Notes: generated by a model from the sequence alone, not told the origin. A stretch of 43,406 nucleotides of DNA from an uncultured Chlorobiaceae bacterium (GCA_903887845.1 CAISRC010000025.1:1-43406), one strand, 5' to 3'; positions 16,949 to 25,185 are shown, counted from the stretch's first letter. A program made the numbers and translations.

Positions 16949-17137
16949 ATGGCACTCTTCATTACCGACGAATGCACCTACTGCGGAGCTTGTGAACCAG
17001 AATGTCCAGTTACGGCAATTACTGCCGGCGACGATGCTTATATCATTGATGCCGGCTCCTGTACCGAGTGCGAAGGATACGCTGACGCTCCAGCCTGCGT
17101 TGCTGTTTGCCCTGCAGAGTGCATCGTTCAGGGATAA
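16949..17137 (+). CDS. 2[4Fe-4S] ferredoxin, Chlorobium type
   Basis: Small acidic electron carrier (62 aa). In green sulfur bacteria such ferredoxins accept electrons from the type I reaction centre and drive pyruvate synthase, 2-oxoglutarate synthase and NADP reduction. First cluster motif CTYCGACEPECP and second CTECEGYADAPACVAVCP; the longer spacing in the second motif is the Allochromatium/Chlorobium-type insertion. ATG at 16949 is preceded by GCGAGG. Monocistronic, with an AT-rich upstream region (16850-16948) and a terminator after the stop. The sequence begins MALFITDECTYCGACEPECP, very close to known Chlorobium ferredoxins. Confidence 0.96.
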   Translation: MALFITDECTYCGACEPECPVTAITAGDDAYIIDAGSCTECEGYADAPACVAVCPAECIVQG

Positions 17138-17159
17138 CAAAAAAAGAAACCAATTCAGT

Positions 17160-17192
17160 AAAAAGCGGAAGGCTTAAATCCATCCGCTTTTT
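17160..17192 (+). terminator. Bidirectional terminator after ferredoxin
   Basis: AAAAAGCGGA / TCCGCTTTTT stem with a 13-nt loop, giving a T-run on both strands. It ends the ferredoxin transcript and, read the other way, the carboxypeptidase-Dabb transcript (stop at 17202). Confidence 0.88.
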
Positions 17193-17201
17193 ATTGTTAC
17201 C

Positions 17202-17504
17202 TCATACCTCGTAATCGATAATTCTCCGTTCTTCACTGGCGTCCCCGGTAAACGGCTTTATTATTTCATGTTCTGGATTTACCTGATACTCTGCGAGAGC
17301 TTTCCTGTCAATAAATTCACTATACAATACCACATCAGCAGAACTATCAGTAAGGCTGAAATCTAATCCCACTTCAATAGCCGTCATCCCGGGAATTCTT
17401 CCCTTGAGTCCCAACAGCTTTTCCTTGATAAGAGAAGCATTAGTTTGCTTGTCATTGCCATGAGCAACATCCTTAAGCCGCCACATCACGATATGCTTGA
17501 TCAT
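17202..17504 (-). CDS. Dabb (stress-responsive alpha/beta barrel) domain protein
   Basis: A 100-residue single-domain protein beginning MIKHIVMWRLKD, the signature of the dimeric alpha/beta barrel (Dabb) family, with the later AEYQVNPEHEIIKPF segment also typical. Family members are found in plants and bacteria; most bacterial ones have no known substrate. I place the start at the ATG at 17504; the upstream in-frame extension lies inside the carboxypeptidase gene. The start overlaps the carboxypeptidase C-terminus by 32 bp in another frame, so the two are likely coupled. Confidence 0.85.
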   Translation of the reverse strand: MIKHIVMWRLKDVAHGNDKQTNASLIKEKLLGLKGRIPGMTAIEVGLDFSLTDSSADVVLYSEFIDRKALAEYQVNPEHEIIKPFTGDASEERRIIDYEV

Positions 17505-18747
17505 TATTGCAAATTTGGTTAGAGGGTACAATGGGTTTTAAGAACAGAGTCAGGGCAATTTTCTTTTTTGTTTTCCTGGCCGGTTTTGATGCAACAAGTT
17601 CATGCTTTTTCGACTTCCGGCTGTTCTTTTGATCAGCGATCACCTGCTTCTTCGTCTTGCTGCTGTTCTTCTGCCCGGCAATTTCCTGCTTCTTCGACTT
17701 GCTGCTGTTCTTCTGCCCGGCAATTACCTGCTTCTTCGTCTTGCTGCTGTTCTTCTGCCCGGCAATTTCCTGCTTCTTCGACTTGCAGCTGCTCTTCTGC
17801 CCGGCAATTTCCTGCTTCTTCGACTTATGAATTGCTGTTGCCGGAGCAAATGTTTCTGATCGACTTTGTGCCTGAGCAACAAGACGCCCGGAAAGAGCTG
17901 ATTCGGGATTTAGTACTCGGTTAGTAAATGCCATGTCGAACAAGTTCGCAGCAACATTCCATCGGTCGGTTTTAGCATTCAGCATCACGAGGAGAATATC
18001 CTTGTCATCTTTTATCGCTCTGGCAATCAAACACCCGCCAGCCCTGGTTGTATAACCGGTCTTGATACCAACAGCATAAGGATATTTATCAAGAAGCTTG
18101 TTGTGTGTTCTCAGACAATATACTTTATGAGTCGTCTGCTCCATAAAAACGGCTTTCTCAAGGCGGGCGACCTGGTTAAACACGGGATTCTTTACTGCAT
18201 ATTCCGTAAGCCGTAAAAGATCCTCTGCTGTCGATATATTGCCCGCATAAATGCCTTTATCAAAACCGGCCGGGTTGGTAAACCGGGAATTTTTCATTCC
18301 AATCATCTTTGCCTTATAGTTCATGGAGGCAACAAACGAATCAATATTACCTGAAAGATATATCGCTATGGCAAATGCCGCATCGTTGCTTGAATTGACC
18401 ATAGCCGCCTTAACAAGATCGACAAGCTTGATTTTATCACCCTGTCTAAATCCTGCTTTAGAGGGCTCAACCATCGTCGACTCTTTTGTAATAAGCACAT
18501 CCTGATCCATTCGGCCACTTTCAATCGCCATGATACAGGTTAGTATCTTGGTCAGACTGGCCGGAGAAACTGGTCTGTCGATATCTTTGGCCATCAATAC
18601 TTTGGAACTTCCTGTTTCCTTGACGATATAGGAGTTTATTTGAACCTGAGACTGTAGTGAATCATCTCTTGTTTGCGCATGCAGGAAGAGAGGAACGATC
18701 ATGGCCGTAATGACGACAAGAACAGCGATGAGCGTTGATTTTTGCAT
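17473..18747 (-). CDS. D-alanyl-D-alanine carboxypeptidase (S11) with repeat tail
   Basis: Low-molecular-weight penicillin-binding protein that trims the terminal D-Ala from peptidoglycan stem peptides in the periplasm. With the ATG at 18747 (424 aa) it starts with a signal peptide (MQKSTLIAVLVVITAM, cleavage near LHA-Q at 24). Active-site motifs: SLTK (S64-K67), SSN (119-121) and KTG (229-231). The PBP5-type C-terminal domain is missing. From residue 308 it has five tandem 14-residue lysine-rich units (KSKKQEIAGQKNSS type), a degenerate sixth and a basic end. The tail has no amphipathic anchor of the PBP5 kind; a strongly cationic tail could bind teichoic-like, nucleic or lipopolysaccharide anions (inference). 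The upstream in-frame extension to 18831 is basic and unlikely. Confidence 0.92.
   Translation of the reverse strand: MQKSTLIAVLVVITAMIVPLFLHAQTRDDSLQSQVQINSYIVKETGSSKVLMAKDIDRPVSPASLTKILTCIMAIESGRMDQDVLITKESTMVEPSKAGFRQGDKIKLVDLVKAAMVNSSNDAAFAIAIYLSGNIDSFVASMNYKAKMIGMKNSRFTNPAGFDKGIYAGNISTAEDLLRLTEYAVKNPVFNQVARLEKAVFMEQTTHKVYCLRTHNKLLDKYPYAVGIKTGYTTRAGGCLIARAIKDDKDILLVMLNAKTDRWNVAANLFDMAFTNRVLNPESALSGRLVAQAQSRSETFAPATAIHKSKKQEIAGQKSSCKSKKQEIAGQKNSSKTKKQVIAGQKNSSKSKKQEIAGQKNSSKTKKQVIADQKNSRKSKKHELVASKPARKTKKKIALTLFLKPIVPSNQICNNDQAYRDVAA
17617..17826 (-). repeat. Five 42-bp tandem repeats inside the carboxypeptidase gene
   Basis: Units at 17826-17785, 17784-17743, 17742-17701, 17700-17659 and 17658-17617, each encoding 14 residues. 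Units 2 and 4 encode the same S...E form, units 3 and 5 a T...V form, so the array also shows an 84-bp higher-order period. A degenerate sixth copy (17616-17575) and a partial seventh follow. In-frame unit number changes would lengthen or shorten the tail without a frameshift. Confidence 0.95.
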
Positions 18748-18985
18748 AATCAAATCAGTGAGCTTCCTTTTTGTACGGAAGACCTGTTTCCGTGAACGGG
18801 AAATCGCGGATATCAGGATGTGATGTGGCATGGGTGGAATATAACTGTTCTTTTATTTCAAGATATAAGATAATGACTTACCTCATTCTCAATAAAGGAA
18901 TCCCAAAGAACAAATTGAAACCTTTCTTAATCTTTTTTAAAAAAAAATGTCATGCAAAGGTTTTTGAACTTCGAGCATAGCCTCT

Positions 18986-19612
18986 TTAACGTTCAGAGAA
19001 TGCCAGTTTCACAGCAAGCCCTATAAACACCAAAGCAGCAATCCTGTTAACCGTTTTCTGTACCTGGGGGGAGGTGCGAAATCTGTCGCCAAGTCCACCT
19101 GCAAAAAGGCTGATAACCCCAAATACCAGTAACGTTGCCATGATGAAAACACCCCCGAGTTGAAAAAACTGCACCATCATGGAGCCATGACGAGGATCGG
19201 CAAACTGCGGCAAAAAAGCCAAAAAAAAGAACGAAACCTTGGGATTGGTCAAATTCATGATAATCCCTCTCCGGTAAAGACTTCCTCCGGAAAGCACTTG
19301 AACCGACCGATGCTGAAAAGTTGTTGCTGTTGCCCGGAGCGCCTGCCATGCAAGATAAAGCAGATATGCCGCACCCGTAAACTTAATAACACCAAAAGCA
19401 AGCACAGATGAGTGCACAATGGCGGCAAGGCCAAAAGCCACAGCAACAGTATGCCCTATAAGCCCTGTAGCCAGACCGAGTGTTACATAGAAGCCTGCCG
19501 TACGTCCATTCTGGGCTGACTGTGCCATGACGAAAAGGTTATCGGGACCGGGAGAGAGAGCAAGAATGACTGATGTTGAAAAAAATGCAATTAATACATT
19601 ACTGTCAATCAT
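18986..19612 (-). CDS. LysE/RhtB-family amino-acid exporter
   Basis: A 208-residue inner-membrane exporter with the LysE superfamily signature LSPGPDNLFV near the N-terminus (residues 18-28), the AYLLYLAWQALR segment and about six hydrophobic helices. The size is exact for RhtB-type homoserine/threonine/leucine efflux proteins. The substrate cannot be told from sequence. Free-standing; the 5' region faces the promoter region of the small exported protein at 19907. Confidence 0.9.
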   Translation of the reverse strand: MIDSNVLIAFFSTSVILALSPGPDNLFVMAQSAQNGRTAGFYVTLGLATGLIGHTVAVAFGLAAIVHSSVLAFGVIKFTGAAYLLYLAWQALRATATTFQHRSVQVLSGGSLYRRGIIMNLTNPKVSFFFLAFLPQFADPRHGSMMVQFFQLGGVFIMATLLVFGVISLFAGGLGDRFRTSPQVQKTVNRIAALVFIGLAVKLAFSER

Positions 19613-19868
19613 AAAAAAATATTGTTATTGTCTGTTTTACTGGACAGAAAGCATAGTGCCATTATGAATGGAGTAACATCATAACCGGCAGCATGGGAAA
19701 AAAGAGTACCCTTAATTCTCTCTATAATCAAAAGATAAACCTAAAAATCTATTTGTGAAATTAGCAACTCACCAAGTATCGTTATAACTTGTTCGGTGTA
19801 TCGATTTGCTGAGCTGTTTCAAGGATCATCGAACGCAAATCATAATCGAATCAAGAATCAAATATCAC
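19613..19868. other. Divergent intergenic region, lysE-family gene / exported protein
   Basis: AT-rich, with no protein-like frame and no clear repeats. The right end carries the consensus promoter listed separately. Confidence 0.5.
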
Positions 19869-19897
19869 TTGACTGAGGCGCCCTTAATTGATATATT
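19869..19897 (+). promoter_or_regulatory. Consensus sigma-70-type promoter for the small exported protein
   Basis: TTGACT (19869-19874), 17-bp spacer, TATATT (19892-19897). The expected start of transcription near 19903-19905 falls 2-4 nt before the ATG at 19907, which predicts a leaderless or nearly leaderless mRNA. Confidence 0.7.
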
Positions 19898-19906
19898 TAT
19901 AACAAT

Positions 19907-20236
19907 ATGCTAAAGTTATGGATGACTGTTGTGATGGTTGCTGCATGCAGTTTTTTCGGTTCCACAGGAAAAGTAATGGCTGTTGAGAATTTTTCATCAC
20001 CCCAACCGGTAAAGGTTTTACTGCATGGTGAAATCACAACCGGAGGTGTAATCTGCCCTCTTTTACGTGGTCCAGATGGACAAACAATTGCGCTTGTTGG
20101 TGTGAGGATGGGGCAGTTTGAAACAGGAACCCGACTCGAACTTGAAGGCGTGATGGTGAGTCGTTCACCCTGTCAGCAAGGAAAAGAGGCCTTTCGAGTT
20201 GATCGGATTGTTTCCATAGATGGAGTGATCCAATGA
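19907..20236 (+). CDS. Small exported protein, possible OB-fold domain
   Basis: A 109-residue protein with an N-terminal signal peptide (MLKLWMTVVMVAACSFFG, cleavage probably near VMA-V at 25). The mature part of about 84 residues has two cysteines (CPLL and SPCQQG) that could form a disulfide, and a GEITTGGVICPLLRGPDGQT-type strand pattern similar to small periplasmic OB-fold domains such as DUF5818; this family call is tentative. There is almost no room for a 5' leader after its promoter. The subtilase-RTX gene follows 64 bp downstream in the same direction and may share the transcript. Confidence 0.6.
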   Translation: MLKLWMTVVMVAACSFFGSTGKVMAVENFSSPQPVKVLLHGEITTGGVICPLLRGPDGQTIALVGVRMGQFETGTRLELEGVMVSRSPCQQGKEAFRVDRIVSIDGVIQ

Positions 20237-20300
20237 GGTTCGTGTCTCTCAGACCAGTACCGCTTGTTGTACTGAAATCTTACCAGAGAAAATCAATATT

Positions 20301-23129
20301 ATGATTGATTCATTCAAGCCCGATGATCCGCTTTATGCCAGCCAATGGCATCTGTCGATGATTGGCCAGTTGGGTTATGGAACCGGAAGCACACCTTTTT
20401 TGGGGCTCGAAAGGGTGTGGACTGACTACCGTGGACAGGGGATCAAGGTCGGGATATGGGACTCCGGAGTACAGAAAACCCACTGGGATCTTAATGCTAA
20501 CTACGACTCCAGCCGCCAAGTAACAATTTCCGGCACACTGAATGATGGCCAGCCGCTGACATCTTCAGATGGTCATGGAACATCAGTCGCCGGTCTTATT
20601 GCCGCTGAAAATAACGGTCTGGGCGGTGTTGGTATTGCATTTGAGACCAAAATTACCGCTATTCGTATTTTTGGAGGCAAAGATGACATCAACTCGGCAT
20701 GGTCGCGCTACCTGCTGACGCTTGATAGTCTTGGTCAATTTGATGTCACCAACCACAGTTATGGCGGATACCCTGATTTTACATCATCTGGCGATATTGT
20801 AAAGTTTGCCAATGCTTCGGTTAACGGCCGGAATGGACTTGGCACAATCAATATCAAATCGGCTGGCAACAACAATATTGACGGCAACGGAGATGCGCTG
20901 GATGCTTCCCGTTACACGGTAACTGTCGCAGCTCTTGACAGCACCGGAAAAGTCGCTTCGTATTCAACATACGGTGCCCATATCCTTGTGGCAGCACCAG
21001 CAGGTTCAGTGACAACCGACCTGCTGGGCACAGGAAAGGGCTATGACGGCCTGTTGAACAACGATTACACTGATCAATTTGGCGGCACCTCTGCGGCAGG
21101 CCCTGTAACTGTTGGTGTGGTAACACTGATGCTCAGCGCCAACAATACACTCGGCTGGAGAGATGTGCAAAACATACTTTCCTACTCTTCAGTCGGTGCC
21201 GGAAGCCTTTACGGCGGCCCAAAGACAAACGAAAATTTGTCATGGAAATGGAGCGGCGCCGACAACTGGAACGGTGGCGGACTGCATTACAGCGAAGACT
21301 ATGGATACGGCTTGATCAATGCGTTCAATGCTGTACGAATGGCTGAGATATGGAATATTCTGAATCCGAACGCAGCTACCTCGAAAAATGAATCCGTTGC
21401 CACGGGCACCTTTCAGACAGCTAAACCTATAGCAGATCTGGCGACAACAACCTATTCATTCAGTGTCTCACAGAATGTCAGTCTTGAACACGTTGACCTG
21501 ACACTCAATCTGACCCACTCGAATTTCACCAATCTTCGAATAAGCCTGATGTCGCCTGATGGCACAACAATGAGTCTCTATAACGGCAGCACAGGTACCG
21601 CTTCAACATCAGACTACGGCCTGAGCTACACCTTCGGTATTGATGGACTGCGTGGCGAGTCAAGTTTTGGCACTTGGACATTGCAGATTCAGGATGTCGT
21701 AAAGAGAGATTCCGGCACACTGAATTCTGTTGCTTTCAACGGCTATGGATCGACCGTCACGAACAATGATGTTTATCACTACACTGACGAAGTACTGACC
21801 GTTCTGGCTGCATCAGGTCAATCATCACGCTTGACACTTTCAGACACCAATGGGGGAACAGACTGGATTGACGCCGCAGCGATGTATCGTAATCTTGATC
21901 TTAACCTTAATGAAAACCATTCGTCAACACTGGCCGGAACAACCTTTCTCACCATTGCTTCAGGGACGCAGATTGAGAACGCAATCGCCGGTGATGGCAA
22001 CGATCAATTGACCGGCAATGCCGCAGACAATATACTGGACGGCATGCGTGGTGATGATATCATCTACGGCATGCTCGGCAACGATACACTGGACGGAGGC
22101 AGCGGTTCAGATACGGCTGTTTTTGCAGGTTCTAAGGAGGCTTACACGTTCACTGCGAGCAACGGCATAACTCTTGTATCAGGTCCTGACGGTAACGACC
22201 AGCTAACCAACTTTGAATACCTCCAATTCGCTGACCGCACAATTCCCGACCCATCAGTGAGCGTGACACCAGTCGACACGACTCATCCCATGCTGTTGAG
22301 CTTTTCACCGACAGACAATACCTCGGCCGTTGCGGTCAGCTCAAACATCGTGCTGACCTTCAATGAATCGGTACAAGCTGGCTCCGGCGCTTTCAATATT
22401 TACGATGCCAAAGGCATACTCTGGAAATCAATCAGCGCATCTGACACGACACAGGTAACTATCTCACACGATACGGTCGCCATCAACCCTGCCGATAATC
22501 TTGCCGATGGCAGTAACTACTATGTGTTGGTCGAAAGTACTGCTATCAAAGACCTTGCGAGCAATAATTTTGATGGCATATCGGATAAAACAACCTTTAA
22601 TTTTGAGACAGCTTTCAACTTCACCACGATCAACGGTACGAACAGAACCGACAAATTGAATGGAACTGCCGGTGATGACCACATCTACGGTCTTTCCGGC
22701 AATGACACGCTGAACGGCAACGCCGGAAATGACCTCCTCGACGGAGGAATCGGCAACGACACGCTCAACGGTGGAACTGGCAACGATACGCTCATTGGCG
22801 GTATCGGTTCAGACCACTTCCGATTTGATAGCGTGCTGAATGGCTCAACAAATGTCGACGCGATCAACGATTTCACGCTAAACACTGATAAAATTGAGCT
22901 CGAAAACGCTATTTTCAAACTATTGAATAAAACAGGTGCGCTGTCTGCAGCAAACTTCCATGAAAGTGCCGATGGGACAGCCACTCATCCAAATGACTAC
23001 ATCCTCCACAACACCACAACCGGCGCGCTACTCTATGATGCCGACGGAAGCGGCCCCGGTTTAGCTGTACAGTTTGCAACATTGATTGGTGTACAATCGG
23101 TTACGGCAGCCGATTTAATAGTGACCTGA
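20301..23129 (+). CDS. Subtilase with P-domain, Ig-like and RTX repeats
   Basis: A 942-residue serine protease of the kexin/proprotein-convertase-like S8 group, predicted to be exported by type I secretion: no N-terminal signal, calcium-binding RTX repeats at the C-terminal half. Catalytic residues D54 (GIWDSGV), H92 (DGHGTSVAG), oxyanion N190 (AGNN) and S264 (GGTSAAGP) are intact. A P-domain follows (about 365-482; NLRISLMSPDGT). A first RTX block (about 563-604), an SbsA/Big_5-type Ig-like domain (about 658-770; TFNESVQAGSGAFNIYDA) and a second RTX block (790-838) come next. A serralysin-like end (DHFRFDS...INDFTLNTDKIEL) closes it. No transporter genes are adjacent. The ATG at 20301 has only a weak AGAGAAAA site. 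Confidence 0.92.
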   Translation: MIDSFKPDDPLYASQWHLSMIGQLGYGTGSTPFLGLERVWTDYRGQGIKVGIWDSGVQKTHWDLNANYDSSRQVTISGTLNDGQPLTSSDGHGTSVAGLIAAENNGLGGVGIAFETKITAIRIFGGKDDINSAWSRYLLTLDSLGQFDVTNHSYGGYPDFTSSGDIVKFANASVNGRNGLGTINIKSAGNNNIDGNGDALDASRYTVTVAALDSTGKVASYSTYGAHILVAAPAGSVTTDLLGTGKGYDGLLNNDYTDQFGGTSAAGPVTVGVVTLMLSANNTLGWRDVQNILSYSSVGAGSLYGGPKTNENLSWKWSGADNWNGGGLHYSEDYGYGLINAFNAVRMAEIWNILNPNAATSKNESVATGTFQTAKPIADLATTTYSFSVSQNVSLEHVDLTLNLTHSNFTNLRISLMSPDGTTMSLYNGSTGTASTSDYGLSYTFGIDGLRGESSFGTWTLQIQDVVKRDSGTLNSVAFNGYGSTVTNNDVYHYTDEVLTVLAASGQSSRLTLSDTNGGTDWIDAAAMYRNLDLNLNENHSSTLAGTTFLTIASGTQIENAIAGDGNDQLTGNAADNILDGMRGDDIIYGMLGNDTLDGGSGSDTAVFAGSKEAYTFTASNGITLVSGPDGNDQLTNFEYLQFADRTIPDPSVSVTPVDTTHPMLLSFSPTDNTSAVAVSSNIVLTFNESVQAGSGAFNIYDAKGILWKSISASDTTQVTISHDTVAINPADNLADGSNYYVLVESTAIKDLASNNFDGISDKTTFNFETAFNFTTINGTNRTDKLNGTAGDDHIYGLSGNDTLNGNAGNDLLDGGIGNDTLNGGTGNDTLIGGIGSDHFRFDSVLNGSTNVDAINDFTLNTDKIELENAIFKLLNKTGALSAANFHESADGTATHPNDYILHNTTTGALLYDADGSGPGLAVQFATLIGVQSVTAADLIVT
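21987..22110 (+). repeat. First RTX nonapeptide block
   Basis: Encodes GDGNDQLTG-, ADNILDGMRGDD- and LGNDTLDGGSGSD-type nonapeptides (residues about 563-604). These bind calcium in the parallel beta-roll of secreted RTX proteins. Confidence 0.85.
22665..22815 (+). repeat. Second RTX nonapeptide block
   Basis: About five consecutive GGxGxDxLx nonapeptides (residues 789-838, such as GNDTLNGGTGNDTLIGG). The underlying DNA repeats a cggcaatgacacgct-like core with drift, so the repeats are old. Confidence 0.9.
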
Positions 23130-23161
23130 TGTAGCGGTTAATAAAACATAAGCAAGTAAGG

Positions 23162-24160
23162 GTGAGTGATTTTCGTTCCATCAAGGATTCAGAACAGCAG
23201 CCGGATAACGGTGAGTTCAGTACGCCATTAAGTGTCCGTAAGCTGGTTCATTCCAGACCGATGCCTCCCGAAAATCTATCAAGGCTTGCATTGGTTATAC
23301 GATTTCTCAAACCGGTTACATGGATTCCGGTTATGTGGAGCTTTCTCTGCGGTGCTGTGGCAAGCGGCTCTTTTGGATGGAAGGAGATTTTCAACATAAA
23401 GTTTATGCTCGGCATGTTACTTACCGGCCCTCTGGCCAGCGGAACCTGCCAGATGCTGAACGACTATTTTGACCGTGATCTTGATGAAATCAATGAACCA
23501 AACCGCCCGATACCCGGCGGGGCCATATCGCTTAAAAATGCCACGATCCTGATTGCCGTCTGGTCGGTTCTTTCGGTCATCACCGGCTATCTGATTCACC
23601 CCCTGATCGGGTTTTACGTTGTCATCGGCATCATTAATGCACACCTCTATAGCGCCAACCCCATCAAGTTGAAGAAAAGACTTTGGGCAGGCAATGTCAT
23701 TGTGGCGCTTTCCTACCTTATTATTCCCTGGATAGCCGGAGAAATCGCATATAACAAAGGCGTTACACTCTCATCGCTTCAGCCGTCGCTGATTATTGCC
23801 GCTCTTTTCACTCTCTCCAGCACAGGCACCATGACCATCAACGATTTCAAATCGATTGAAGGCGACAGACAGGTTGGAATCAGAACGCTGCCAGTGGTTT
23901 TCGGAGAGACCAATGCCGCCAAAATTGCAGCAATACTCATCAATACCGGCCAGTTTCTTGCATCATGCTATCTGTTAATGATCGGACAAACTACCTATGG
24001 AATAATTGTTGCCGCCCTCGTCATCCCCCAGTTTTTTCTGCAGTTTGCCTTGGTAAGGTCTCCTGGAACGATGGATGTGCGCTATAACGCCATTGCGCAA
24101 AACTTTCTGGTTGCCGGCATGCTGATCTGCGCCTTTGCCATCAGAGCTGCAAGGCTATGA
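23162..24160 (+). CDS. bchG: (Bacterio)chlorophyll synthase, UbiA family
   Basis: Membrane prenyltransferase that esterifies a (bacterio)chlorophyllide with a polyprenyl diphosphate, last step of pigment synthesis. The 332 residues show the prenyl-diphosphate motif NDYFDRDLDE (100-109, N/D-rich, Mg-binding) and the following INEPNRPIPGGAIS, specific to chlorophyll synthases among UbiA proteins. The second motif NDFKSIEGDRQVGIRTLP is also diagnostic, and there are eight or nine hydrophobic helices. Green sulfur bacteria carry separate synthases for BChl a, Chl a and BChl c; the sequence alone does not tell me which this is, so the symbol marks the family. Start is GTG at 23162. Its stop overlaps the ATG of a glycosyltransferase (ATGA). 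Confidence 0.88.
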   Translation: MSDFRSIKDSEQQPDNGEFSTPLSVRKLVHSRPMPPENLSRLALVIRFLKPVTWIPVMWSFLCGAVASGSFGWKEIFNIKFMLGMLLTGPLASGTCQMLNDYFDRDLDEINEPNRPIPGGAISLKNATILIAVWSVLSVITGYLIHPLIGFYVVIGIINAHLYSANPIKLKKRLWAGNVIVALSYLIIPWIAGEIAYNKGVTLSSLQPSLIIAALFTLSSTGTMTINDFKSIEGDRQVGIRTLPVVFGETNAAKIAAILINTGQFLASCYLLMIGQTTYGIIVAALVIPQFFLQFALVRSPGTMDVRYNAIAQNFLVAGMLICAFAIRAARL

Positions 24161-24786
24161 GATTCAGCTACAAACCGGACATCTCAATTATTATGCCCAC
24201 CCGTAACCGAGCTCATCTTCTCGAGAACGCGGTGCAAAGCGTTATTTCTCAGTCATTCAAAAGCTGGGAGCTCATTATTGTTGATGACGGCAGCACGGAC
24301 AACACCTTTGAAACTCTTGATCCCTATTTAGGCCGATTTTCCAATATCCGGTACATGAAGCACAAGAATCGTAAAGCGGCGCTTTCCCGTAATGCGGGCA
24401 TTCAGGCATCTTTCGGCCGCTACATCACCTTTCTTGACAGTGACGACCATTATCTGGAAAACCATCTTGAAACAAGAATTGCGCTCATCAAGAAAATGCC
24501 CGAAGTCTCGTTGCTTTCCGGCGGCTTTCTATGCGATGACCCGATTATGGTCAAAGACTGTTACAGTCCCGACCAACTTATAAGCATCCGTCAATGCATC
24601 CTTTGCGGAACACTGTTTGGAACAAGAGAGCTCTTTATGGCACTCGAAGGGTTCAGAGATTTGGAGTACGCTGAGGATACAGACCTATGGGAACGGGCAT
24701 CGAAGCTCTTTACAGTAAAAAAGATAGAAAACCCGAAAAGCTATGTCTATCAGCGTGCCAATGACAGCACTACCCTCAATTACTGA
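24157..24786 (+). CDS. Family 2 glycosyltransferase coupled to chlorophyll synthase
   Basis: A 209-residue inverting glycosyltransferase with GT-A fold. It has the N-terminal DISIIMPTRNRAHLLENAV (8-26), the nucleotide-binding IIVDDGSTDNT (39-49), the DSDD metal motif (94-97) and a C-terminal EDTDLWERASK acceptor-side segment with the general-base Asp. There is no membrane helix. It overlaps the upstream chlorophyll synthase by 4 bp, so the two are made together. Acceptor unknown; in this setting a carotenoid, lipid or cell-surface glycan is possible, but that is inference. Its 3' end overlaps the convergent Rap1a/Tai-like gene by 11 bp. Confidence 0.88.
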   Translation: MRFSYKPDISIIMPTRNRAHLLENAVQSVISQSFKSWELIIVDDGSTDNTFETLDPYLGRFSNIRYMKHKNRKAALSRNAGIQASFGRYITFLDSDDHYLENHLETRIALIKKMPEVSLLSGGFLCDDPIMVKDCYSPDQLISIRQCILCGTLFGTRELFMALEGFRDLEYAEDTDLWERASKLFTVKKIENPKSYVYQRANDSTTLNY

Positions 24787-25126
24787 CGCTGATGGTTTTT
24801 AACTTTACAACCCAAAAGAAAATCAGCCTCATTCGTCTCCGTTTTTTTTGATAATAGGGGAAGGCTTCCTGAAGAGCCTGTATTACAAGACCCATTGCAG
24901 GTTTATGCCATCTCCCTGGATTCTCCTCAAGCCATTTCCCTACAACAGCACAGACCTGACCCTGAGTTGTTCCCTCGGGAGTTGTAAATAACCAGCGGTT
25001 ACACACATCGCACACTCCCGCTACATATCCCCTGTAATCACCAATATTGAGATCGGCTGCTACTTGACCACTTTCCAGCTTCCTGTACTCCCGCCAAACA
25101 GCAACAAGATCATATCCGCTTATCAT
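24776..25126 (-). CDS. Rap1a/Tai-like domain protein
   Basis: A 116-residue protein with the pattern of the Rap1a/Tai family, in which some members are immunity proteins against type VI amidase effectors. GYVAGVCDV (34-42), then EGTTQGQVCAVVGKWLEENP (51-70) and KPAMGLVIQALQEAFP (75-90) match the family's conserved blocks, including the terminal AFP just before where a cysteine usually sits. Known family members are exported; this one has no signal peptide and an in-frame stop lies just upstream, so it would be cytosolic or its leader has been lost. The C-terminal tail is basic and hydrophobic. No effector or T6SS gene is nearby. Confidence 0.55.
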   Translation of the reverse strand: MISGYDLVAVWREYRKLESGQVAADLNIGDYRGYVAGVCDVCNRWLFTTPEGTTQGQVCAVVGKWLEENPGRWHKPAMGLVIQALQEAFPYYQKKRRRMRLIFFWVVKLKTISVSN

Positions 25127-25185
25127 ATTAAAACATTAGAAAAAAGGACGCAGGTGATTTTTACACTTACGAAAAAACAATGAGC

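Noticed and set aside
17617-17826. CRISPR-like regular repeat array
   Set aside because: Units are contiguous with no spacers, in frame, and encode a coherent repeated peptide in a carboxypeptidase.
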